Source: Myxococcales bacterium
GTDB lineage: Bacteria; Myxococcota; Polyangia; Nannocystales; Nannocystaceae
DNA: 64,000 nt
Reading direction: 5' to 3'
NCBI GenBank assembly: GCA_016793465.1
Contig: JAEUJW010000072.1
Location: 1-64,000 of the forward strand
The notes under the pieces are model-generated. The model did not search any database, was not told the DNA's origin, and saw only the letters and a program-made list of their open reading frames with translations. Shown here one piece after another: positions 47,012-54,701 of the stretch. The first letter of the stretch is position 1; each line of letters opens with the position of its first letter. The translations under genes and the position numbers were made by a program.

Positions 47012-49798
47012 CTAACGGCCGCGGGCCCGCGGCGCCGGCGGCGTCGCCGTGTGCGGGTCCTCGGGCCACGAGTGTCGGGGATGCCGCCGCATCAGGCTGC
47101 GCCGCAGATCGGGGTAGTGCCGGTCCCAGAACCCCGCCAGGTCGGTCGTGACCTGCTCGGCGCGCCCGTTCGGCGCCAGCAGGTGCAGCACCACCGGCAC
47201 GCGCCCGTCCGCGATCGCCGGGCCCCGCGCCATCCCGAAGAAGTCCTGCAGGCGCGACGCGATCCACGGCGGCTTGTCCGCCTCGTACTGCACCGCCACC
47301 CGTCGCCCGCCCGGCAGCTGCAGGTGCGCCGGCGCCAGGCGGTCGAGCAGGTGCATCGGCACGCGCGCCTGCAGCTGCCCCAGCAGCCCCGCCGCCCGCA
47401 GCTCCGCGAAGCTCGACCGCCCCTCGCACAGCTCCGCCAGCGCCGCCTGCACGTCGGCCTCGCCGAGCGCCGGGATGTCCTTCGCGTGCGCCGCCGCGAA
47501 CGCCGCGCGCGCGAGCAGCCCCGCCAGCGCCTCCGCGTCGCCGACGAACTTCGCCGGCCCCGCCGCCAGCGCCGCCTCCCGCAGCAGCCGCGAGGCCCCC
47601 GCCGGCAGCACCCGGTGCGGCGTCGCGTCGAGCAGGAGCCCGTGGTACCGCAGCTCCGAGCGCCCCTCGACCCGCTCGCGCGAATTATTAAAGATCAGCT
47701 CGTCGCGCGCCTCGATCTCCTCGGGGAACTGATCGATCAGCCAGTCCGGCTCGATCGCGCAGGCGCTGCGCACCAGCACCGTGCTGCCGCGCTCGCCCTC
47801 GCGGCGCTGCTCGACCGCCAGCGCCAGCAGCCACGGCGCCGTCCGCACCACCGACGCCGGCCCCAGCTTCGCCGCCCCTCCGCCCGCCAGCGCCAGCACC
47901 CGCGCCCCGCCGGCGTCGTCGCGCGCCTGCGCCACCCGGTCCGGGAACGCCGCCAGCAGCGCCTGCCGCAGCTGGTCCTCGCGCGCCTGCAGCGACCGCC
48001 CGTCCCCCGCGCCGGACCACCTGTCCCCCGGGACAGCTCGACTGTCCCTCGGGCCAGGCACCTGTCCGTCCCCCGCGCCGGTCCGCCTGTCCCCCGGGAC
48101 AGCTCGGCTGTCCCTCGGGCCAGGCACCTGCCCGTCCCCCGCGCCAGGCGCCTGCCTGTCCCCCGGGACAGCTCGGCTGTCCCTCGGGCCAGGCGCCTGC
48201 CCGTCCGCGCCGCCGGACTCACGCATGTCCTTCGGGCCAGCTCCGCGCCGCTCGACCAGGCGCAGCAGCTGCTGCTGCACCTGCCGGACCCGGTGCGCCG
48301 GCCCCGGCAGCAGCCCTCCGCGCGGCGTCTCGTCGTCGTCCCGGTCGCGACGCATGCGCGCCAGGTCGCCGAGGTCGACCAGCACGTCCGCGTCCGCGTC
48401 CGTGTGCGCCACATGCTCGTTCGGCCGGACGCCCCGCTCCCCCAGCAGCGCCGCCGCCCCGCACGCCAGCTCGGCCACCCCGCGCGCCTCGCCCTCGACC
48501 ACCAGCCGCGCCAGCCGCGGGTGCAACGGGAACCGCAGCATCCTGCGCCCGAGCGGCGTCACCCGCCCCTCGTCGTCGACCGCCGCCAGCCGCCGCAGCA
48601 AGCTCGTCGCGGCCGCCAGCGCCGCGGCCGGCGGCGCCTCGAACCAATTGAAAATTGCCGCGTCCCGCACCCCCTGGGCGTGCAGATCGAGCAGGGCCGC
48701 CGCGAGGTCCGCCCGCGCCACCTCGGGCGGCGTGAACTCCGGCCTGCGATCGTGGTCCGCCTGGCTGTACAGCCGCAGACACCGCCCCGGCCGCGTCCGC
48801 CCCGCGCGCCCCATCCGCTGCGTCGCCGAGGCCCGCGAGATCTTCCTGATCGCCAGCGTCGGGATCCCCGTCCACGGGTCGTGCGCCGGCAGCCGCACCA
48901 GCCCGCTGTCGATCACCGCCACCACTCCGTCGATGGTCACCGACGTCTCCGCCACGTTGGTCGCCAGGATCAGCTTCGGCCGCGGACCTGGCCGAACGGC
49001 CAGGTCCTGCTGCTCCGGCGGCAGCTCCCCGTGCAGCGGCCGGACGTCGAGCCCCGCCCGCCCCGCCAGCCCCGCGCACGCCCGCGCCGCCTGCTGGATC
49101 TCCCGCGCCCCCGGCAGGAACACCAGCACGTCGCCCGCCAGCCCCTCGTCGATCAGCCGCGCCAGCCCCCGCGACACCGCCCCCGCCAGCTCCTGCTCCG
49201 CGACCGTCCCGTGGTACAGGACCTCGACCGGGAACATCCGCCCCGCGCTCGTCAGGCGCGCGCAGGCGTCTGCCCCTTCGGACAGGTACGCCTGCACCGG
49301 CCCCGCGTCGAGCGTCGCCGACATCACCACGATTTTTAAGTCCGGACGCTCGCCGCGCTGCAGCCCGCGCAGCAGCGCCAGCCCCAGGTCGCCGTCGAGG
49401 TGCCGCTCGTGGAACTCGTCGAGCACCACGACCCCCGCGCGCCCCAGCCGCGGGTCGTCGTGCAGCATGCGCGTCAGCAGCCCCTCCGTGATGAACCGCA
49501 GCCGCGTGTCCGGCCCCGCCGCCGAGTCGAAGCGCACGTGGTAGCCGACCCGCCCGCCGACCCGCTCGCCCAGCGTCTCCGCCACCCGCTGCGCCGACAT
49601 GCGGGCCGCCAGCCGCCGCGGCTGCAGCACCAACACGTCGCGCCCCTCGCCCGCGAGCCCCGCCTCGAGCAGCGCCAGGGGGATCCTCGTGGTCTTGCCC
49701 GCCCCCGGCGGCGCCTCGACCACGAGCCCGCGCCCGCGCGCCAGCGCCGCCAGGACCTCCGGCATCACCTCATCGATCGGCAGCGGCGCGCGCGTCAC
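47012..49798 (-). CDS. hrpB: ATP-dependent RNA helicase HrpB with internal repeat
   Basis: 928 residues, somewhat above the usual 810-850. DEAH-box motifs are in order: VEAPPGAGKTTRIPLALL (motif I), LQPRRLAARMSAQRVAE (Ia), VVLDEFHERHLDGD (II, DEFH), VVMSATLD (III), VLVFLPGAREIQ (IV), LILATNVAETSVTI (V) and QRMGRAGRTRPG (VI). The HrpB C-terminal region (LPAGASRLLREAALA, ARVPMHLLDRLAPAHLQLPGGRRVAVQYE, PNGRAEQVTTDLAGFWDRHYPDLR) is intact. Excess length comes from a 66-residue insertion of three 22-residue repeats near 575-640. HrpB processes mRNA in E. coli. The start is GTG 49798. Confidence 0.93.
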   Translation of the reverse strand: MTRAPLPIDEVMPEVLAALARGRGLVVEAPPGAGKTTRIPLALLEAGLAGEGRDVLVLQPRRLAARMSAQRVAETLGERVGGRVGYHVRFDSAAGPDTRLRFITEGLLTRMLHDDPRLGRAGVVVLDEFHERHLDGDLGLALLRGLQRGERPDLKIVVMSATLDAGPVQAYLSEGADACARLTSAGRMFPVEVLYHGTVAEQELAGAVSRGLARLIDEGLAGDVLVFLPGAREIQQAARACAGLAGRAGLDVRPLHGELPPEQQDLAVRPGPRPKLILATNVAETSVTIDGVVAVIDSGLVRLPAHDPWTGIPTLAIRKISRASATQRMGRAGRTRPGRCLRLYSQADHDRRPEFTPPEVARADLAAALLDLHAQGVRDAAIFNWFEAPPAAALAAATSLLRRLAAVDDEGRVTPLGRRMLRFPLHPRLARLVVEGEARGVAELACGAAALLGERGVRPNEHVAHTDADADVLVDLGDLARMRRDRDDDETPRGGLLPGPAHRVRQVQQQLLRLVERRGAGPKDMRESGGADGQAPGPRDSRAVPGDRQAPGAGDGQVPGPRDSRAVPGDRRTGAGDGQVPGPRDSRAVPGDRWSGAGDGRSLQAREDQLRQALLAAFPDRVAQARDDAGGARVLALAGGGAAKLGPASVVRTAPWLLALAVEQRREGERGSTVLVRSACAIEPDWLIDQFPEEIEARDELIFNNSRERVEGRSELRYHGLLLDATPHRVLPAGASRLLREAALAAGPAKFVGDAEALAGLLARAAFAAAHAKDIPALGEADVQAALAELCEGRSSFAELRAAGLLGQLQARVPMHLLDRLAPAHLQLPGGRRVAVQYEADKPPWIASRLQDFFGMARGPAIADGRVPVVLHLLAPNGRAEQVTTDLAGFWDRHYPDLRRSLMRRHPRHSWPEDPHTATPPAPRARGR
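48014..48211 (-). repeat. 66-bp in-frame minisatellite, 3 units, made of dyads
   Basis: Units 48014-48079, 48080-48145 and 48146-48211. Each contains two copies of the dyad: CCTGTCC-cccg-GGACAGC (at 48020, 48086, 48155) and (A/G)CTGTCC-ctcg-GGCCAGG (at 48041, 48107, 48176). It codes roughly GAGDGQVPGPRDSRAVPGDR three times inside HrpB. Confidence 0.92.
48224..48241. repeat. Dyad repeat copy beside the hrpB minisatellite
   Basis: CATGTCC-ttcg-GGCCAGC, 13 bp from the end of the third unit. It may be the unexpanded ancestral copy. Confidence 0.5.
48987..49004. repeat. Dyad repeat, perfect copy in hrpB
   Basis: CCTGGCC-gaac-GGCCAGG, extended by one more pair on each side (48986-49005). Minus-strand codons DLAVRPG. 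Confidence 0.7.
49269..49286. repeat. Dyad repeat copy in hrpB
   Basis: TCTGCCC-cttc-GGACAGG; minus-strand codons YLSEGAD, close to HLSFGAD at the 25774 copy. Confidence 0.55.
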
Positions 49799-49807
49799 GG
49801 GCCGCGG

Positions 49808-49813
49808 AGAATA
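49808..49813 (-). promoter_or_regulatory. -10 element of hrpB
   Basis: TATTCT on the minus strand, 9 nt before GTG 49798. Confidence 0.5.
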
Positions 49814-49902
49814 CCAGGCGTCGCCACACCCGCGACCCTCCCGCAGCCCCCGCCCACGCGGGACCTTGACCCCGCCCGGGCGCCGGTCAAAGCTCCCGGA
49901 CC

Positions 49903-50130
49903 GTGTCCTCGCTGGCTGCCCTCCAACCCGGCGACCGCGTGCGCGTCACCGCCGTGACCGGCCGCGGCGGCCTCATGCTGCGCCTGCTCGAGATGGGCTT
50001 CGTGCCCGGCACCCCCGTCACTCTAATTAAACGGGCGCCGTTCGGCGACCCGCTCGAGTTCCAGGTCCGCGGCTGTCACATCTCCCTGCGCGCCGCCGAG
50101 GCCGCGCAGATCTCGGTGGTGCCCGCATGA
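49903..50130 (+). CDS. feoA: Ferrous iron transport protein A
   Basis: 75 residues, the usual length. The SH3-like fold is seen in LAALQPGDRVRVTAV, MLRLLEMGFVPGTPVTLIKRAPFGDPLEFQVRG and ISLRAAEAAQISV. The LEMGFVPG and GDP-EF-VRG motifs are diagnostic. It interacts with FeoB and is needed for Fe(II) uptake. GTG 49903 is the start. The last codons overlap feoB (ATGA), so both are translated together. A TTGACC at 49866 with AAAGCT 17 nt later may be the promoter. No FeoC follows. Confidence 0.95.
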   Translation: MSSLAALQPGDRVRVTAVTGRGGLMLRLLEMGFVPGTPVTLIKRAPFGDPLEFQVRGCHISLRAAEAAQISVVPA

Positions 50131-52205
50131 CCGACGCACCGCCGCTGCGCGTCGCCCTCGCCGGCAACCCCAACGTCGGCAAGACCAGCCTGTTCAACGA
50201 GCTGACCGGCGCGCGCCACAAGGTCGGCAACTACGCCGGCGTCACCGTCGAGACCCGCGAGGGCCCCGTCGCCGCCAGCTGGTCGCCCGCCCGCCCGCTC
50301 GTCGTGCTCGACCTGCCCGGCATCTACAGCCTCACCCCCGTGTCCGAGGACGAGGCCGTCGCCTTCCGCTGCCTGCGAGGCGACGGCGCCCCCGCGCCCG
50401 ACCTCGTGGTCATGGTCGTCGACGCCGCCAACCTCGCGCGCAACCTCTACCTCGTCATGCAGCTGTGCGAGCTCGGCCGCCCGCTGGTGCTCGCCCTCAA
50501 CATGACGGACGTCGCCGCCGACGCCGGCGTGCCCGTCGACCCCGCCGCCCTCGCGCGCGCGCTCGGCGTCCCGGTGGTCGCGACCGTCGCGCGCACCGGC
50601 GAAGGCATCGCCGCGCTCGTCGCCGCGATCTCGTCGATCCCACCGGCCCCTGCGGCCCTCCGACACCGCCTGCTGGCCGCCCCGCTGCCGCCGCCGCTCG
50701 CCGGCCTCGACCCCGCGCGCGCCCGCTGGCTGCTGGCCGCCGGCGCCGGCGCCACCCTCGACCTCACCGGCGCCGACGAGCGCGAGCGCGCCGCCCTCGC
50801 CGAAGTCGGCGACCTCTCGCTGCCCGCCACCGACCTGGTGATCGCCCGCTTCGCCGAGGTCGACGCGGTGCTCGCGGCGATCGGCCACCGCCTGTCCGAC
50901 CGCGCCCCGGCGATGGACCGCTCGGCCCGCATCGACCGCGTGCTCACCCACCGCGCGCTCGGCCCGCTGATCTTCATGGCCATCATGGCCGTGCTCTTCC
51001 AGTCGATCTTCACCTGGGCCGAGCCGATCATGGGCCTCATCGAGTCGGCGATCGGCTGGCTCGCCGGCGCGATCAAAGACGTGATGCCCGAGGGCGTGTT
51101 CCGCGACCTGCTGACCGAGGGCGTAGTCGCCGGCGTCGGCAACGTGCTCGTCTTCATCCCGCAGATCGCCCTGCTGTTCCTGTTCATCGGCCTGCTCGAG
51201 GACTCGGGCTACATGGCGCGGGCCGCCTTCCTCATCGACCGCCTGATGGCCCGCATCGGCCTCCACGGCAAGGCCTTCGTGCCGCTGCTCAGCGGCTACG
51301 CCTGTGCGATCCCCGCGATCCTCGGCACCCGCACGATCAGCAGCTTCAAGGATCGTCTCGTGACGATCATGATGATCCCGTACATGAGCTGCAGCGCCCG
51401 CCTGCCGGTCTACGTGCTGCTGATCTCCGCCATGTTCGACCCCGACGACCACGTCGGCCCGTTCGCGCTCGGCAGCGTGGTCCTGCTGGCGATGTACGCC
51501 CTCTCGACGGCGTCCGCCCTCGCCGTCGGCGCCGTCTACAAGCGCACTCTATTAAAGAGCCCGACCCCGCCGCTGGTCCTCGAGCTCCCGCCGTACCGCC
51601 TCCCGCGCGTGCGCAACACCCTCCTCCACGTCTACGACCGCACCAGGGACTTCGTCCGCGACGCCGGCACGATCATCCTGGCGATGACGGTGATCCTCTG
51701 GGCCCTGCTCAGCTTCCCGAGGCCGCCAGAGCCGCCCGCGCACGCCGACCCGATCGAGGTCCGTGCGACCGAAGGGCCCCGCTCGCCGATCGAGTACTCG
51801 CTCGGCGGCCGCGTCGGCAAGGCCATGGAGCCCGCGCTCGAGCCCATGGGCCAGGACTTTCGCATGGGCATCGCCATCCTCGGCAGCTTCTCCGCCCGCG
51901 AGGTGTTCGTCAGCACGCTCGGCCTCGTCTACGGCATCGAGGCCGACGACGAGGACAACGTCCCCCTCCGCGAGGCCCTGCGCACCGCCAAGAAGCCCGC
52001 GGGCGAGCCCCGCTACAGCAAGCTCAGCGCCGTCGCCCTCATGGTGTTCTTCGTCTACGCCTGCCAGTGCATGTCGACCCTCGCGGTCGTCCGCCGCGAG
52101 ACCCGCTCGTGGCGCTGGCCCATCGTCATGTTCACGACCATGACCGTGCTCGCGTACGTCATGGCCGTGCTCGTGTTCCAGGTCGGCCGCCTGCTCGGCT
52201 ACTGA
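50127..52205 (+). CDS. feoB: Ferrous iron transporter FeoB
   Basis: 692 residues. The N-terminal GTPase domain has G1 GNPNVGKTSLFNELTG, G2 Thr in YAGVTVET, G3 DLPGIYSL and G4 NMTD. A helical spacer domain follows, then gate regions and membrane spans: GPLIFMAIMAVLFQSIFTW, VVAGVGNVLVFIPQIALLFLFIGLLEDSGYMARAAFLID, AFVPLLSGYACAIPAILGTRTI, SCSARLPVYVLLISAMF. It ends YACQCMSTLAVVRRETRSWRWPIVMF. The conserved Gate Cys (GYACAIP) and CSARLPVY are present. It takes up Fe(II) across the inner membrane. Confidence 0.97.
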   Translation: MTDAPPLRVALAGNPNVGKTSLFNELTGARHKVGNYAGVTVETREGPVAASWSPARPLVVLDLPGIYSLTPVSEDEAVAFRCLRGDGAPAPDLVVMVVDAANLARNLYLVMQLCELGRPLVLALNMTDVAADAGVPVDPAALARALGVPVVATVARTGEGIAALVAAISSIPPAPAALRHRLLAAPLPPPLAGLDPARARWLLAAGAGATLDLTGADERERAALAEVGDLSLPATDLVIARFAEVDAVLAAIGHRLSDRAPAMDRSARIDRVLTHRALGPLIFMAIMAVLFQSIFTWAEPIMGLIESAIGWLAGAIKDVMPEGVFRDLLTEGVVAGVGNVLVFIPQIALLFLFIGLLEDSGYMARAAFLIDRLMARIGLHGKAFVPLLSGYACAIPAILGTRTISSFKDRLVTIMMIPYMSCSARLPVYVLLISAMFDPDDHVGPFALGSVVLLAMYALSTASALAVGAVYKRTLLKSPTPPLVLELPPYRLPRVRNTLLHVYDRTRDFVRDAGTIILAMTVILWALLSFPRPPEPPAHADPIEVRATEGPRSPIEYSLGGRVGKAMEPALEPMGQDFRMGIAILGSFSAREVFVSTLGLVYGIEADDEDNVPLREALRTAKKPAGEPRYSKLSAVALMVFFVYACQCMSTLAVVRRETRSWRWPIVMFTTMTVLAYVMAVLVFQVGRLLGY

Positions 52206-52498
52206 CGCGGCCCGCGCGCGCCCGCAGGCCGGCCCCCGCTGAAACCGAGCGCCCCGGCTCCACGTTTTGCCGCGCACGGCTCCGGCGCACCACCAGCTCC
52301 CGACCTGCGGCGGCCCTCGGAGCGCCGCCGTCGCCGGAACACCAACCCCGCCGTCACGCGTTGGCTGCCCTCCGGCGCCGTCTCCGACGCCTGTGGGGTC
52401 GGTCCCCCGCGGCGGCCGCGTCGCGCCGTCTCGCTGCACCTCCCGCGGCCCGCGACCGCGTGCTAGAACCTCCTGCCGGTCCCCCCGACGCCTCCCGC

Positions 52499-53257
52499 AT
52501 GCTGACCTTAGCCTCTCTGCTGGCCGCCATGACCATCGCCGGAGCCTTCTGGGTCGGCATCCTGGCCGCCCGCCGCCTGCGCGACTGGGGCGACGGCCGC
52601 CGCCAGCTGTCCGAGGGCGACGGCCACGGCCCGCCGCTCGCCCTCGCGGCCGCCAGCAGCTCGGTCACCGCCGGCACCCTGCACGACCCCGTGTCCCAGC
52701 GGATCCGCGCCCGCGTCGCCCAGCGCCTGCAGGGCCGCGTCGGCAGCTTCACCGTCCCGCGCCCCGTCGAGACCGACCCCGACGCGCCCGACCTCGGCCT
52801 CACCTCGCTGCGCCAGGGCGACGTGGTCACCGTCGAGACCAACGACCCCAACCTCGACGGCGACTACCTCGTCGACGGCGTGCTCAACCTCCGCGAGGGT
52901 GCGACCATCACCGTCGTCGTCGTCATGACCGACGCCGACCGCACGCGCTGGCTCGTCGGTCAGCCCGACCAGGACCGCTGGCTCATCGCCGAGGCCGTCC
53001 GCGGCCACGGCCTGTCCGGCGAGCCCCCGCGCCACATCCTCCACGACGACCACGACTACGCGCTCGAGCGCCGCGGCCAGGCCAGCGCCGCCGGCGTCGG
53101 CATGCACGGCCGCCCCGCCCTCCCGCGCGTCGCCACCTACCTGTTCCGCGCCGGCCCGGACCAGGCCCTGTGGGTCGAGCGCTGGGGCGATCAGGTGCTG
53201 ATGGGCGCCGCCACCGCCGTCTCGGCGCACGACGTCCACTTCCTGCCGAGCTCGTAG
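52499..53257 (+). CDS. Membrane-anchored DUF4178-like protein
   Basis: 252 residues. An N-terminal membrane anchor (MLTLASLLAAMTIAGAFWVGILAARRL) is followed by a low-complexity spacer. The beta-rich domain is LTSLRQGDVVTVETNDPNLDGDYLVDGVLNLREGATITVVVVMTD, WLVGQPDQDRWLIAEAV, VATYLFRAGPDQALWVERWGDQVLMGAATAV. The pattern (GDVV, Y-V-G-L, W-L, W-ERWGD) resembles DUF4178, but the match is by eye. TAGAAC lies 30 nt upstream of ATG. It has no clear link to the preceding feoB. The 290 bp between them hold nothing I recognise. Confidence 0.62.
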   Translation: MLTLASLLAAMTIAGAFWVGILAARRLRDWGDGRRQLSEGDGHGPPLALAAASSSVTAGTLHDPVSQRIRARVAQRLQGRVGSFTVPRPVETDPDAPDLGLTSLRQGDVVTVETNDPNLDGDYLVDGVLNLREGATITVVVVMTDADRTRWLVGQPDQDRWLIAEAVRGHGLSGEPPRHILHDDHDYALERRGQASAAGVGMHGRPALPRVATYLFRAGPDQALWVERWGDQVLMGAATAVSAHDVHFLPSS

Positions 53258-53350
53258 GAACCGCGTTCGATCGGCGCGCCGCCAACCCTGCGGCGTGGCC
53301 ACGCAAAACCTGTGCGTCCGCGCGGGCGGGAGGGAGCGCAAGGTTCCCGC

Positions 53351-53524
53351 ATGACCGCCTTCTCGACCGAACGATCTCCGGCGACATCGCTCCTCGTCTG
53401 GGGTCACGCGCCCGGCACCGCCGGCGACGGCGCCCTCGACGAGCTCGACGACCCCGTCGCATCGCTCGTCACCCAGTCCGGCGACGACCCCGAGCCCGAC
53501 GAGCACGCCGACCTCTTCTGCTGA
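53351..53524 (+). CDS. Small acidic protein ending in Cys
   Basis: 57 residues: MTAFSTERSPATSLLVWGHAPG, then a strongly acidic half (DGALDELDDPVASL, GDDPEPDEHADLFC) with the single Cys at the very end. A GGGAGGGAG Shine-Dalgarno-like run lies about 12 nt before ATG 53351. Codons have G/C in nearly all third positions after the first 15. It could be a modified-peptide precursor or a small regulator; no modifying enzyme is clearly linked. Confidence 0.42.
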   Translation: MTAFSTERSPATSLLVWGHAPGTAGDGALDELDDPVASLVTQSGDDPEPDEHADLFC

Positions 53525-53530
53525 TCCCCG

Positions 53531-53720
53531 CGCCGCCCCGACTCGCGTGCATCGCGGCCCGACTCGTTCTGCCGAGCCCCGCGCGCCGCCCCGACCGCTC
53601 GCGGGCATCGCGGCCCGACCCGTTCCGCCGAGCCCCGCGCGCCGCCCCGACCGCTCGCGGGCATCGCGGCCCGACTCGTTCCGCCGAGCCCCGCGCGCCG
53701 CCCCGGCCCGCGTGCATCGC
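53531..53720. repeat. Intergenic tandem repeat, about 56 bp x3.5
   Basis: Units of 53, 56 and 56 bp plus a partial fourth. Each starts CGCCGCCCCGA, contains GCATCGCGGCCCGA and ends GCCGAGCCCCGCG. It fills the gap between the small acidic gene and the CrtA-like gene. Translations in all frames are Pro/Arg/Ala-rich and do not look like protein. Confidence 0.85.
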
Positions 53721-53749
53721 GACAGTGGCGCCCCGCCCGTCGCGCGTGG

Positions 53750-53755
53750 TACCTC
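53750..53755 (+). promoter_or_regulatory. -10 element of the CrtA-like gene
   Basis: TACCTC, 10 nt before GTG 53766. Confidence 0.35.
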
Positions 53756-53765
53756 CCCGCCGGCC

Positions 53766-54500
53766 GTGGTCGACTTCACGACAGCGCTGCGCGCCCCGCC
53801 GGGCGTCCCGCTGACCACCTTCTCCGTGTTCCGCTACCCCCGCGGCCAGCGCTGGTGGGCCTTTAAGAATCAGGGCCTCGCCCGCCGCCCGCTCGCGGCC
53901 ACCGCGGGCCTCACGTTCCACCGCCTGCTCGGCAGCGGCCGCGGCTTCTCGGTCCGCCCCGACCTCACGCGCTACGCCCTGCTCGCGACCTGGTCTTCGG
54001 AGCAGGCGGCCGACGACTTCTTCGCTCACAGCCCCGTGTTCGCCGCCTGCCACGCGCGCGCCGCCGAGAGCTGGACCGTCAAGCTGCTCCCGCGGCGCGT
54101 CCGCGGGGCCTGGACCGGCCGCGACCCGTTCCTCGCCGGCGCCGCGCCGCCAGTGCTGCCGGACGACCTCCCGCTCGTCGTGCTCACGCGCGCCAGCCTG
54201 CGCCTGCTCGCCATGCCCGCGTTCTGGTCGCGCGCCCCGGCGATCGACCGCCACCTGCTGGCCGCGCCGGGCATGCGCGCCGCCCTCGGCGTCGGCGAGC
54301 TGCCGTGGATCCGCCCGGTCACCTTCAGCGTGTGGGACGCGAGCGCGCCGATGGAGAAGTTCGCCTCCCACGACACGCCGCACCACCACGCCGCGATCGC
54401 CGCCCGCACCCGCGGCTGGTTCAAAGAGGACCTGTTCGCCCGCTTCGCCGCGATCGCCAGCCACGGCGTGCTCGACGGCCGCGACCCCTGCAGCCCCTGA
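53766..54500 (+). CDS. CrtA/spheroidene monooxygenase-like protein
   Basis: 244 residues, the family length. Motifs follow the CrtA pattern: FSVFRYPRGQRWWAFKNQGL, LTFHRLLGSGRGFSVRPDLTRYALLATWSS, ESWTVKLLPRRVRGAWTGRDPF, VVLTRASLR, FWSRAPAIDRHLL, ALGVGELPWIRPVTFSVWDA and MEKFASHDTPHHHAAIAARTRGWFKEDLFARF. CrtA is a haem-dependent enzyme that adds oxo groups to carotenoids. No other carotenoid gene is in the window, so here it may act on a carotenoid made elsewhere or on another hydrophobic substrate. The GTG start is supported by a -10 hexamer 10 nt upstream and by the family N-terminus. Confidence 0.85.
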   Translation: MVDFTTALRAPPGVPLTTFSVFRYPRGQRWWAFKNQGLARRPLAATAGLTFHRLLGSGRGFSVRPDLTRYALLATWSSEQAADDFFAHSPVFAACHARAAESWTVKLLPRRVRGAWTGRDPFLAGAAPPVLPDDLPLVVLTRASLRLLAMPAFWSRAPAIDRHLLAAPGMRAALGVGELPWIRPVTFSVWDASAPMEKFASHDTPHHHAAIAARTRGWFKEDLFARFAAIASHGVLDGRDPCSP

Positions 54501-54666
54501 TCTCTCGACGCACGTTCGACGCCTCTCGCGAGGTGGGCGAGCGCGACGGACATCGACACACCGCGCCGCCGTCGCGTCGCTCGCTATCGCGACGCCCGCG
54601 CGCACATCCAATCGCACGCACGAATCGCGGCCTGCGTTCGCCGCCCCTCCGTCGAGGTGAACCATG

Positions 54667-54694
54667 TATCCTCCGACCATCTTCGCTTGGAGGG
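54667..54694 (+). promoter_or_regulatory. -10 element and RBS deciding a TTG start
   Basis: TATCCT (54667-54672), then GGAGGG (54689-54694) 7 nt before TTG 54702. Confidence 0.55.
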
Positions 54695-54701
54695 TGGAAC
54701 G

